Below, piece after piece: positions 51,292 through 60,780 of a DNA stretch of 64,000 bases. The DNA is from Candidatus Leptovillus gracilis (GTDB taxonomy: Bacteria > Chloroflexota > Anaerolineae > Promineifilales > Promineifilaceae), in contig JADJXA010000005.1 of NCBI GenBank assembly GCA_016716065.1, forward strand, positions 1-64,000, read 5' to 3'. Every line of letters starts with the position of its first letter. The first letter of the stretch is position 1. The translations under genes were made by a program, and so were the position numbers. The notes beneath the pieces were generated by a model. That model was not told the origin of the DNA, did not search any database, and saw only the letters and a program-made list of their open reading frames with translations.

Positions 51292-51765
51292 ATGAGCGAA
51301 GAGAGTGTTATTTATATAACCGAAGAGGGCCTAACCAAAATCAAAGAAGAGTTGGCGCACCTGACAACGGTGCGCCGCGATGAGATTTCAGCAAAACTTC
51401 AAATTGCCATCGCCCAGGGCGACCTAAAAGAAAACGCCGACTATCATGCTGCCAAAGAGGAGCAGGGCTTCAACGAGATGCGCATTCGTGACCTGGAGGA
51501 TTCCTTGCGGCGGGCCAAGATCATCACCGACGATGGTCCCCGCGACCGGGTGCGGGTTGGCAGCAAAGTGACGGTAGTTGAAGTGGGATATGACGAACCG
51601 GAGACTTACTTCATAGTTGGGGCGCATGAAGCCAATCCAGCCGAGGGCTGGATTTCTAACGAATCGCCTATTGGCAGCGCCTTGTTGGGCGCTAAAAAGG
51701 GCCAGCGCGTCACGGCGCTGACCCCAAGTGGAACCATTACCTTTGAGATCCAATCTATCGCCTAA
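51292..51765 (+). CDS. greA: Transcription elongation factor GreA
   Basis: 157 residues, full length. The N-terminal coiled coil contains ITEEGLTKIKEELAHLTTVR and GDLKENADYHAAKEEQGFNE, whose acidic tip (DLKENADY) reaches the RNA polymerase active site to stimulate transcript cleavage. The C-terminal FKBP-like domain ends with WISNESPIGSALLGAKKGQR. GGTGGAG precedes the ATG. The transcript is bounded by a leader terminator and the terminator at 51785. Confidence 0.97.
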   Translation: MSEESVIYITEEGLTKIKEELAHLTTVRRDEISAKLQIAIAQGDLKENADYHAAKEEQGFNEMRIRDLEDSLRRAKIITDDGPRDRVRVGSKVTVVEVGYDEPETYFIVGAHEANPAEGWISNESPIGSALLGAKKGQRVTALTPSGTITFEIQSIA

Positions 51766-51784
51766 ACATCAGGCGATTTATCTG

Positions 51785-51815
51785 AAAAAAGGCCACTTTT
51801 ACGTGGCCTTTTTTT
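51785..51815 (+). terminator. Intrinsic terminator after greA
   Basis: AAAAAAGGCCAC-TTTTAC-GTGGCCTTTTTTT is symmetric, so it can terminate both greA and the convergent SPFH transcript. Confidence 0.9.
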
Positions 51816-51844
51816 GTATTGAGAGGCTGGCATCGCGCGAGCCT

Positions 51845-52783
51845 TTAGTTGTTGGCCGGCATAAGCGGGTCTGGCGGCTGATCTGTTGGCATCGGTTTGT
51901 GAAAGTGTCCATTTGGTCTCCGCACAGAACCAGCCTGCCAATGGTTGACGGCCGGCTGCGGCTGTGCGCTCATGACGGCGTAGGTCGGCACGTGCAGCGT
52001 TACCCCATGCTGCCCTAATTCCTGCAACTGCCGCAGTTGCAACAGCCGTTCCATGTCGTTGTCCGAGAACTTGCTGACAGCCTGATGCAGCCGTTCCAGC
52101 GCCCTTGCCTCGCTGTGGGCCAGCAGCTCTTGTTTGTGCGCCGCTTCCACCGCCGCCATCACTTCGGCCGGCAGGACAATGCTCTTCAGTATCACCCGGT
52201 AGGTTTGCACGCCGAAGGGAGCCAGGCGTTCCGCCACCAGGCCGCGCAGTTCCCGTTCCAGGCGCTGCCGGGCGCCCTGGTCGCATACCGTTTCAACCGT
52301 GTGCTGATCAAACAGGTAGGTGATGCAGTTGTTGACGTGGGTGTGCAGCAAGGGTTCGATGCTTTTCAGCAGCATGTTGGCGACATTGGGCTGCAATTCC
52401 TCATCCACGGCCGTCGGATTGAGACAGTAAGCCAACGACCATTTGGCCGCAACGGTGACGCCGCCATTGGTTTGGGCGCGGCCACATTCGCCGCTGACAA
52501 AACTGGGGGCGATGGGGGCCATCTTTTGGACGTGTTCTAACGGCCGTAACCAATGGCGTCCGGGCAGTAAAAAACGGCTGAAGGCTTTGGTCTCCACGTT
52601 ATACACCAGCCCGGTACTCAGGGCCGGCACACGCACCCACAGGTATTTGTTCACCAACCAAGGGACCAAAACCATCAGGGAGGCCACAACCAGCAAGCCT
52701 GTAACAACCCAATTCCCCGTGAGCGCCGCAGCCAAAAGGCTGAATACAAATGTCAGAGTTGCGATCATGCGAAAAGTGTTCAT
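51845..52783 (-). CDS. SPFH/band-7 domain membrane protein
   Basis: 312 residues. Two adjacent N-terminal membrane helices (about 7-23 and 26-46) anchor an SPFH domain at about 50-250. Typical elements are LSTGLVYNVETKAFSRFLLP at its start, HVNNCITYLFDQHTVETVCD, and QTYRVILKSIVLPAEVMAAV followed by a helical EAAHKQELLAHSEARALERL segment. The tail is Pro/Gln-rich. SPFH proteins oligomerise into membrane microdomains that hold signalling or stress complexes. It is the last gene of the minus-strand array that includes AAA ATPases and a two-component pair, separated from the small membrane peptide by a strong hairpin. Confidence 0.85.
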   Translation of the reverse strand: MNTFRMIATLTFVFSLLAAALTGNWVVTGLLVVASLMVLVPWLVNKYLWVRVPALSTGLVYNVETKAFSRFLLPGRHWLRPLEHVQKMAPIAPSFVSGECGRAQTNGGVTVAAKWSLAYCLNPTAVDEELQPNVANMLLKSIEPLLHTHVNNCITYLFDQHTVETVCDQGARQRLERELRGLVAERLAPFGVQTYRVILKSIVLPAEVMAAVEAAHKQELLAHSEARALERLHQAVSKFSDNDMERLLQLRQLQELGQHGVTLHVPTYAVMSAQPQPAVNHWQAGSVRRPNGHFHKPMPTDQPPDPLMPANN

Positions 52784-52798
52784 GATTCTTTCTCCATA

Positions 52799-52827
52799 GG
52801 GCAGCGCACTTTCAGAGTGCGCTGCCC
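52799..52827. other. Perfect 12-bp hairpin upstream of the SPFH gene
   Basis: GGGCAGCGCACT-TTCAG-AGTGCGCTGCCC. No T-tract follows on the minus strand; instead the SPFH ribosome site (GGAGAAAG) begins four bases later. It may protect the 3' end of the small-peptide mRNA or set the 5' end of the SPFH message. Confidence 0.6.
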
Positions 52828-52836
52828 CGGCTTACG

Positions 52837-52938
52837 TTAACGGATAGGCGGTCTGGCGAGCGAGATACCCAGGCTCATGCCAATGATGAGGGCGATCAAG
52901 GCGATAATGACGATGGTTGAGAATTCTATCTGGATCAT
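52837..52938 (-). CDS. 33-residue single-helix membrane peptide
   Basis: Started at the ATG at 52938, which has AGGAGG six bases upstream, far better than the longer frame from 53073. The product MIQIEFSTIVIIALIALIIG plus MSLGISLARPPIR is one membrane helix with a short basic tail. It lies between the winged-helix ATPase gene and the SPFH gene, both minus strand. Small helices of this sort often modulate a larger membrane protein; the SPFH neighbour is the obvious candidate partner. No homologue is recognised. Confidence 0.6.
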   Translation of the reverse strand: MIQIEFSTIVIIALIALIIGMSLGISLARPPIR

Positions 52939-53132
52939 GCTGCCTCCTCTTGGCGCAGATTGTTGAACCTTGAAGGTCGAAGCAATCTGATAACCGAGCT
53001 TTTTGCCACTGGTTTTATGATAAAACGGGAAGAGGCAAATGAAAATGGTAGGCTGCTGACAGTAACGCGACAATTTACTGACAATTCTACTGTTTGTGTC
53101 TTGGTTATAGAAGATTAGAGCAGCTAAACGGC

Positions 53133-54518
53133 TTATCCCGGAAATTCGCTGTGATCACTCAGGTTTAATTTGTATCCCTGACCATGCAGGTTTTCCAGAA
53201 AACGGGGGTTTTGTGGGTCTACTTCGATCTTTTTGCGCAGGCCGGAGATGCGGGCGTGCAAGGCCATATCGGACACACCCTCTTGCGCATGAGGCCAGCC
53301 CGCGCTGAGCAGTTCGTCATTGCTCAGAATTTCGCCGGGGCGGTGGTAGAGTGCTTGCAGCAGGCGAAACTCGGTGGGGCTGAGACTGGCTTTAGGTTTA
53401 TTCAACACCCAGACCTGCCGGGCGGCTTCGTCCAGGTAAAACGGCCGTTCCCATTCCGCTTCCTGGTTTCGGGCAAAGTGGGCAAACAGAGGCGCAAAAA
53501 TGGTGGGCGGCTCGTCTAACGTTAGGATACCTTTGATTTGTAACGGCCGTTTCGCCACCCCGCTCGCCACATCCATAGGCAGCCCATGGGCGCAAGTGGA
53601 CAACATCTGCTGTTCCGTGCGGCTCAGGCCGCGCCACACTTTTTCGCATTCCATTTGCACCCCAGGGAGCTGCATCAGGGTGGTTACAGCAGCCTCATCA
53701 GCCTCTGGGCAGTTCGCCTCGTGGCGGGCCACAGCCAGGTAGGCGGCGCGCAGCAGCCCGGCATGGCCGCCAGACAGCCGGATTAGGCGATTGGCTAAAA
53801 CACCATCCACCGGCAGATCATAACGACTGGCAATGCGTTGCAGCAAGGAATGGGCATCGGTGGGGGTATACGGCCGTAAGCCGATCACATTCAGCGCCAT
53901 CAGCTCATAAAACTCTTCACGGGCCAGGTCCATACCGGCCAGGTCTGGCAGCAAATCGCGGGTGAAGGTGACGTAAGAGAGCCGGTTCTTGTAGGCTTCG
54001 CGCAGACCGCGCAAATTCATAAAAATGCGCGGCTCTGCCTCGCGGCAAACATCGTCGAACTGGTCCAGCAGGAGGATGAGGTGGCGTTGGGCGGGTGAAG
54101 AGAGAAACGGCCGCAAAGCCAATTTAAAATGACGTTGCACTTGCAAGGAGTCGGCGCCAGCCGACAACAAACGCTCGTGCTGCTCGCCGACCGCGCCAAA
54201 CACTTCGGGCGTCAGACCCCACCGGTCCGCCTCGCCGTCTAACAACTCCAGTTGTTCCAGGATCAGGCTGTAAATGGTGCGGTCGGTAAAATCGGGCGCG
54301 TAGTGGAAATTGACGCGCACGATGATCATACGGGCGGCGTCTTCGCCCAGGTAGGCTGCCTGGGTTTGGGCGTCGCAAAGGTGGTTAAACAGGTTAGATT
54401 TACCCGCGCCGCTGACGCCAACAACCGAAGCCGATTCACCGGCGCGGATGCAGGCAAACAACCGCTGCGTTTCTGCCAAACGGAAGCCTGATGATTGTGT
54501 GGTACTAACGATGGGCAT
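53133..54518 (-). CDS. STAND-like P-loop ATPase fused to OmpR-type winged helix
   Basis: 461 residues. The P-loop GVSGAGKSNLFNHL (about 33-46) and Walker B LILLLDQFDDV (about 147-157) define an Orc1/Cdc6-like or STAND-type ATPase with arginine-containing sensor region (YVTFTRDLLPDL) and a helical lid up to about 290. A linker follows with LSRTEQQMLSTCAHGLPMD. Residues about 365-455 are a Trans_reg_C winged helix (LSPTEFRLLQALYHRPGEIL, ARISGLRKKIEVDPQNPRFL, GQGYKLN). The protein should bind DNA in an ATP-controlled manner and probably regulates its own operon. It lies 31 bases after the receiver-kinase-like gene. Confidence 0.85.
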   Translation of the reverse strand: MPIVSTTQSSGFRLAETQRLFACIRAGESASVVGVSGAGKSNLFNHLCDAQTQAAYLGEDAARMIIVRVNFHYAPDFTDRTIYSLILEQLELLDGEADRWGLTPEVFGAVGEQHERLLSAGADSLQVQRHFKLALRPFLSSPAQRHLILLLDQFDDVCREAEPRIFMNLRGLREAYKNRLSYVTFTRDLLPDLAGMDLAREEFYELMALNVIGLRPYTPTDAHSLLQRIASRYDLPVDGVLANRLIRLSGGHAGLLRAAYLAVARHEANCPEADEAAVTTLMQLPGVQMECEKVWRGLSRTEQQMLSTCAHGLPMDVASGVAKRPLQIKGILTLDEPPTIFAPLFAHFARNQEAEWERPFYLDEAARQVWVLNKPKASLSPTEFRLLQALYHRPGEILSNDELLSAGWPHAQEGVSDMALHARISGLRKKIEVDPQNPRFLENLHGQGYKLNLSDHSEFPG

Positions 54519-54549
54519 AGGGGTCCTCGCTTGTTGTAGTGGTTAGTTG

Positions 54550-56190
54550 TTAGTGGTTAGTGGGTGCTGCGGGTTGTTCCCGACCGGCCAGTTTATCCAG
54601 TTCGGCGCAGATAAAGGAAGCGGAAAGTATGGCCTGTAATTTACGCGCTGCGGGGATGTGGCGCAAGCGGGCGACGTTTAATGTTGCCATGAGCAAGCTG
54701 ATCAGATATTCGCGGCGCGTATCCTGGCGCGCGCCGTTACGATCACGGAGAAATTCGTAGGCGATGCGGTGCAGGGCTAACAACACCTGGGCGGCTTTGT
54801 AGGTGGTGGGGGGCAGGGTGACGGCCGTTGGCACGTCTATCTCGGCCGGATTGGCTGCCAGCAGGGTATGTTCCAACCGGGCAAATGTCTCATCGTCGGG
54901 GGCGGGCAGCAGCCGGTATTTGATGTCGGTCTCCAGGATGACAAAATCGCGCAAAATATGGCTTTCATGGGTGCGATAAAAATCAATCAGCCAACAGCGC
55001 CCTTGCTCGCTGACCATGATATTGCGGCCGGTCAGGTCGCCGTGCGTGATGCAGTGGTACACAGCCATGACGCATTCTTCTCGGTGCGCCGTTAACCAGA
55101 AGATAGGGTTGAGTATCTGAGTATTGTCCGGCGGCAGGTGCAGAAATGGCTGCTCAGGGGTGAAGTCGGGCAGGATTTCCTGGATACGGCCGTGCAGTTT
55201 CGCCTCGTCTAGCTGAAAGGCAGCAAAATACAACTGTGTCAAATCGGCAAAGCGGCGATCAGGATTGTCGTACCAATAACGGCCGGTATTTTGAAATAAG
55301 TTTTGCAGGCTGGTGATAATCGCCTCTGGCGCGTGGTGTTTGTAAAATTCGTCAAATTCCTTGAGCGGACTAAAGTCGCTTTCGGCAAAACGGTATTGCA
55401 GAGCGCCCAGATGCCGCGTGAAGGCCACATCCACCTGCGTCGTCGTATTGGGTGGGAGATAAGGCTTTACAAAGTCTTCGCAGCGCTGCGCCTCCAGTTT
55501 CACCTTGTCGCGCCGCCCAATTTTAACGACGTAAGAAGGTCCCATGCCAAAATTCAAGGTAGGGCGCGCCAATACGACGGCCGCTCCGGTGAGACCCGGC
55601 GTCAGTTTGGCGACATACAGCCGCCTGGCCCTGGCAAACAGCCGCCCAAACAAGTCGTAGACCTGGGGAATTAAAACAGCCGCGGCCGGTTTGGGGGGTG
55701 TTTCCCAGTTAATGTCGGCGGCAATCTGGGGGATCAATCGTTCAGTGCCTACATCATAGACCAGGCCAAAGTTGATGCCGATTGTTTCGTCGAACTGGGT
55801 GTGAACGGCCGTTAACAACTCCGAACGAAAGCCGACTGGTGTTTTCTCTATGAAACGCGCCACATGCCGCACTTGCGTCGCCGTGAGGATATTTTCCACA
55901 TTGGCATAAGCTGTCAGAACAATACACGGCATCACCCCATTGATTCCCTGCCTTTCGATTTCTTCCAGCAGCTTCATACCCTCCTGATTCTGCGGATTGT
56001 CGTCCTCAAGGCGAATATCTACGATGGTCAGGTGATAGTGGCCTGTTTCCAGGCAAGTCAGCGCGGCGGCCAGCGAAGAGGCCAATGTTACCTGGTAGCC
56101 CTCTTCTTCCAGCCAGCGGGTAATGGGCGCATAAAACGCCTCCTGGTCCTCTACCAGAAGTAAACTTTGGGGATGAGATACTTCGTCCAT
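54550..56190 (-). CDS. Response regulator fused to kinase-like (TCAD9-type) domain
   Basis: 546 residues. Residues about 8-135 are a receiver domain with the phospho-Asp in LTIVDIRLEDD, Thr in CIVLTAYANVE and Lys in FIEKTPVG. After a linker, about 195-500 is an aminoglycoside-phosphotransferase/protein-kinase-like fold with YVVKIGRRDK (nucleotide-binding Lys), a catalytic-loop HGDLTGRNIMV and a metal-binding LIDFYRTHE. The layout resembles the ternary-complex-associated domain TCAD9 known from NTP-dependent conflict systems. The receiver would be phosphorylated by the kinase encoded just upstream (56265-60780), coupling a phosphorelay to a small-molecule or protein kinase step. The substrate is unknown. 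Confidence 0.75.
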   Translation of the reverse strand: MDEVSHPQSLLLVEDQEAFYAPITRWLEEEGYQVTLASSLAAALTCLETGHYHLTIVDIRLEDDNPQNQEGMKLLEEIERQGINGVMPCIVLTAYANVENILTATQVRHVARFIEKTPVGFRSELLTAVHTQFDETIGINFGLVYDVGTERLIPQIAADINWETPPKPAAAVLIPQVYDLFGRLFARARRLYVAKLTPGLTGAAVVLARPTLNFGMGPSYVVKIGRRDKVKLEAQRCEDFVKPYLPPNTTTQVDVAFTRHLGALQYRFAESDFSPLKEFDEFYKHHAPEAIITSLQNLFQNTGRYWYDNPDRRFADLTQLYFAAFQLDEAKLHGRIQEILPDFTPEQPFLHLPPDNTQILNPIFWLTAHREECVMAVYHCITHGDLTGRNIMVSEQGRCWLIDFYRTHESHILRDFVILETDIKYRLLPAPDDETFARLEHTLLAANPAEIDVPTAVTLPPTTYKAAQVLLALHRIAYEFLRDRNGARQDTRREYLISLLMATLNVARLRHIPAARKLQAILSASFICAELDKLAGREQPAAPTNH

Positions 56191-56211
56191 GTCTTAGATT
56201 CTTAGTAACTA

Positions 56212-56242
56212 TTCACCACAGAGGCACAGAGGGCACGGAGAT
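56212..56242. repeat. CACAGAGGCACAGAGG short-period repeat
   Basis: Three to four units of about 9 bases (CACAGAGG, CACAGAGG, GCACGGAG) in the gap between the kinase and receiver genes. Confidence 0.6.
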
Positions 56243-56264
56243 TAAACCTATAAAACGGCCGTGT

Positions 56265-59200
56265 TTACGATTCTATTTCTTGGCCAAGCGGATCGTAAAG
56301 GCACGGCAAGAAGATGGTAAAGGTTGTTCCCGATCCCAATCTGCTGTCTACTTCTAAATTGCCGCTGTGTTCTCTGGCAATTTGCCGGCAGTAATAGAGG
56401 CCAATGCCATGAATGCCCAACTGATTTTCTTTGGTTGTGTAATCTGGTTCAAAAACGCGCGCCATATTTTCCGCTTCAATGCCCTGGCCGTTGTCACGGA
56501 TGGCAATCTGTGCCTGCCCGCGCTGCACCGTCAGGCTAATCTCTACCTTGCCCTGGCGTTGCGGAGGAATGGCGTCCCAGGCATTGGTGATGAGGTTGTG
56601 CAGCAGGCGAGCAATCAGCAGCCGGTCGGCCCAAATCTCCGGCGCCTGGTCGTTGTCCTGAAAATAAACAGCGACGTGGGGCGGCTTTTGTTCCTGAATT
56701 TCGGCTACGGCCGCCTGAATCAGGCTGTTTAACGGGATGATTTCCGGCCGGAACTGCTGGTGGATAACCAGGTCGCGCAGGCGCGCGCTCAACTGCCCTG
56801 TTTTTTCCGCATTGCGGCGCAAATCGGCCAGGGGAGCAGACACGTCTTTGCCCGCCTGAAGTTTGGTTGCGATTTCGGCCGTCAGGTCGGGGATACTGGC
56901 GACGGCGCTGTTGATGTCGTGGATCATGCCGGTGGACAGTTGGCTGATGCGCTGCCACAGTTCTCGGTCGCGGGCGTGCTGCAATTCGGCGTTCAATCTG
57001 GCCTGATGGATGGCCATGGCTGTCAGATGAGCGAACAACGAGAGCAGGCTGCGCTCGCTCTCGTCAAAGACATGGGGGATACGGTAGTTGAAGAACATGC
57101 AGCCCACCCGTTCTTCTTTGACTTGCAGAGGGAACACGGCCGTAGATTGAATGCCTTCGCGGTGAACAAATGGACCGCTGAGGAGTGGGTCCTGGCGAAC
57201 ATTCTCGGCAAACAGCGGCTCGTCGAGCTGCCATATCTGGTTGATGACGGTGCGCGTATACGGTGGTTGTTGGGTCACGGCCGTGTCCCGCTGCACCCCG
57301 GCCATCTCACCCAACACCAACTGCCCCATCAGGTCTTTATGGTACAAGGTAATGGCGCTGACCGTGCGCATGGCGGCCATCGCCTGCCGCACCAAAAAAT
57401 GCAGAATGCCGGGCAGCTCTTTTTCATGGGTTAACTGCCAGGAAATATCCAACAAACGGCGTAAAGCCTGCGTCCGTTCAATCTGCTCCATGGTCACCGC
57501 CAACCGGCTGACAACGTGCTGCAAATAATCTTTGTGTTCAACAGTCAGCCCACCGGCGGTTGGCGTTTCCAAACGAAAAACGGCCAGACAATTGCCCGTC
57601 ACCATGACTGGCATCTCCAACAGGCAGCAAGTATCTTGCTGGTACAACAGCGGTTGCGGCAAGGTGGTCGCGTCGCTGCATAAATTCACCAGTCGGCTTT
57701 GGGCATCGGTGAACGTCGTGTAGGGCATCGCGCCGGCCGTCAGCTCCTTTTCTTCGGCCCGCAATTGATTAGCGGCCGTCAAATGGAACACGCGCCATTT
57801 ATCGTAGGGTTCGTTGCGAACCAGGTAAGCGTGTGGCGCGCCCGTATGCTCTTGGGCTGTTTTTAAAGCCCAGCGAATCGTCTCCTCAATCCCTCCCTCA
57901 GAGCGGGCTTCCAGGCTGACTTTAAGCACCTGTCCCAGGTCAGTCAGTTCCAGGGTGCGGCGGTCTAGTTCAGTGCGCACGCGCTGGTAACGGCGGGCGC
58001 TGGGGATGGCGACGGCGGCAAAATTGGCAAAAACACGAATCAGCCGGAGCGTTTCATGGGAGAAGGTGTGCGGCGAGCGCCAATTGAGATACATGACACC
58101 AACCGGACTTTCGGCGCTGCCCAGGCGCACCCCGGCAAAGGAGCGGATGCCTTCCTGGCGAATAAATTCACTGTCTATCACCAGGGTGTTGTCGGTGGGC
58201 AAAACGGCCGTTGCCGTAGCCAACACTGGCAGCACGCCCGCCTCAATCACCCAGGTTGCCATGCCGCCCGACGGGCGCGGCTGGCCGATAGACGCCTCAT
58301 CGCGGACGCCAATATGCGTGATGTGGTCCATATCATAATCGAGCAAACCCGGCCCCAGGTCGGTGGAGCGCAAGGGATAAAGCACCACGCACTCCGCGCC
58401 AAACAACTGCTGCGCCGAGGTCACAATCTCCGCCAGCACCGCCTGAACCGACAGCGTAATCTGATTGTTGACCGCCTCTTCGACACGCAGCAAATGGGTC
58501 AGGGCGTCGGTGTGCCGCTTTTCGGCGGCGAAGGTACGGGCATTTTCAATGATTAGCGCCGCCTGGCTGACAAAGGTTTGCAGCAGTTCAAACGACTCGG
58601 CGGCTATCGGCCGTCCGGTAAATCTATTGTCCACGTAAATAACGCCGGACACTTGTTCACCAGCCCGCAGCGGCGCCAGGGCAAAATCAATGGGCGGCTG
58701 GACGATCTCGTAAAAAGAGCGTGTAAACCCGGCCAGAGATTGGTGCTGGGAGCTGAGTTTGGGCTTTTGGCTGCGGAAACATTGAACCAGGGGGTCGTGA
58801 ACGGCCGTTAGCGGAACCACAATCGTCTCCACCCGCGTTTGCAGCCGCTGCTGCCGCCGCGCCTTTGCCGCCTGCGTGGTGAACAAACCGGCCAGCCACT
58901 CGTCCACCGCCTCCCGGTCATATGGCTCCGCTTCCCACTCCGCCTCCGTTTCTTCCCGCGTCAGGTGGCCGATGCTCAAAAGCCCGACCAACTGCTGCTG
59001 TTTGTCATCGGGCACAAACAACAGCGCCCGGTTAAATTCCAGCCCCCAGCCGTGGGTAATGCCTTCCAGCACGCTGCGCAGCAGCACCGTTTCCGGCTGA
59101 TCGCGGTGATCTAAGATGCGCGTCAGGATTTTATTAAACGTCTTCAGCTTATCAGCGTGGCGGGTGGTGGTATCCAACAAGTGGACAAACTGCCCCTTGG

Positions 59201-60780
59201 CCTCCAATGCCCGCGCCGCCTGGCGTAAAAACGCCGACAACTGCATTCGTTCCTCGCGCTGCTCATAAGGCGAGTCTGAAGTGGTCAGACGGCTGAAAGA
59301 AGCCAACCCCACCGTATGCGCCCCAATCGGCCCGATACGCAGTGGGAATAACAGTCGGGTCTCTTCGCCTACCAGCAAGATGGAGTATTCCGGTCCGCGC
59401 AAGGCTTCTATCTCTGGCCGGTTGGCTTCTTCCAGCAAAATGGAACGCCGCTGCGCCTCTTCACTGGTCGGATACACCAGGCGTAAGGCGTCGTCTGTCT
59501 GAAAATAGAGATAGGTATCACTTTCGGGGTAAGCGGCTTGCAAGCCGCGCCCCAGGTCCAGGAAGGCGGGCAGCGTATCTTCGCTGGCGTGGATGGCGTT
59601 GATGGTGGCGGCGAATAGTTCCGGTTTAACGGCCGTTTCCCCCGCCCGCACCGCCAGACCCAGGTATTGAATCGCCCTGGCCCAATCGCCGGCGATGGCA
59701 TACAGCCCACCCACCCGCGCTGGGGTCAGGTGGCGGCCCACCAGCGTAGCCCACAACGGGCTTTTGAGCTTATAGCCATCGGCCGTGCGACCAAACGCAC
59801 CGCACAAGTCCAATGCCGTCGGCGATTCGCTGCTGTCTATAGGCAGTTCACCAGCCGGCGCTTCATTTCGTTCTAGCAAAAGCAGGGCGCAAGAGAGCAG
59901 GCTGGGGTTAATTTCAATCTGCCGCAGCGATTCAGCCACAGCCCAATGGGTGCTGTCTTGCAAAAAGGAGGCCACCGCGGCGGTGATGCGTCTCCGGGTA
60001 ACTCTGGCCCAGCCCGCCTGCTTCATCTGTGCCGAACAGATGGCGATCACCTGCTCAATCAAAAATGGGTCTCCGCCCGTTTGCGCCAACAGCGCTTGCA
60101 GCCCGTCTACCGTTGGCGTCAGGTCCGGCCATCTGGCAAAGCAGGCGCGCCTGCGCCAACCGTTCCTGCGCATCCAGTTCGGTCACCAACACCAGGTCAG
60201 AAATACTCTCAAAGCGAGACGCATTGTCCAGGGCCACCTGGCTAAGACTAAGCGAACCGCAGACCACCGCCTGAAAATGCGCCCCCGGCTGGTTGACCAC
60301 CATGGTAAACGCCGCCCGCAGCGCGCCCAACAAAGAGGCCACCAGGTTAGGCGGGGCCATCTCCAGCGAATCCATAAACAAGGTCAGGTTGCGGTCACTC
60401 TGGCGGCTCCATTCGACCAGGGCGTATTGGAAGGCAACGGCCGTTTCACACCCCTCCAGCCTCACAGCCGCCAAAAATGGTGGCAGGTTTTCCCGGATCA
60501 CCTCATATAAATGGGTAAAAAACTGGGCCTCATTTTCACGTTGGATATCGGCCAACCGCAGGTAAACGGCATAATGACCCCCCGCCTCATTTAACCTGCC
60601 CACAGCCCGGCGCATCAGCTTGCTTTTGCTGTGATGGCGTGGCCCCAATACCCGGCAGCAGTTGCCGGTGTAAATGCTGTCCAAAATCTTTTGCAGATTT
60701 CGCTCCTGGCGCGATAACATCTGCTTCGCTTTGGCAGCTTCCGCCCGACGACGAAATATCATGGTGGCGTCATTGTTCAT
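56265..60780 (-). CDS. AAA-like ATPase / multi-GAF / histidine kinase giant protein (one frameshift)
   Basis: Two frames must be joined: 60780-60055 and 60173-56265. They overlap, and removing one base in the GCCGGACCTGACG at about 60125 links QARLLCQMAG to LTPTVDGLQALLAQTGGDPF. The result is about 1,500 residues. The N-terminal about 300 residues are an AAA_35-like ATPase domain with a weakened P-loop (VLGPRHHSKSKLM, no GK) and Walker-B-like LTLFMDSLEM. The middle has at least three GAF-like domains. The C-terminus is a kinase module with GMIHDINSAVASIP as a plausible H-box and a HATPase (HNLITNAWDAIP, DNGQGI, GIGLYYCRQIA). It is coupled by ATGA to the upstream ATPase and precedes its likely receiver partner. 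Confidence 0.75.
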
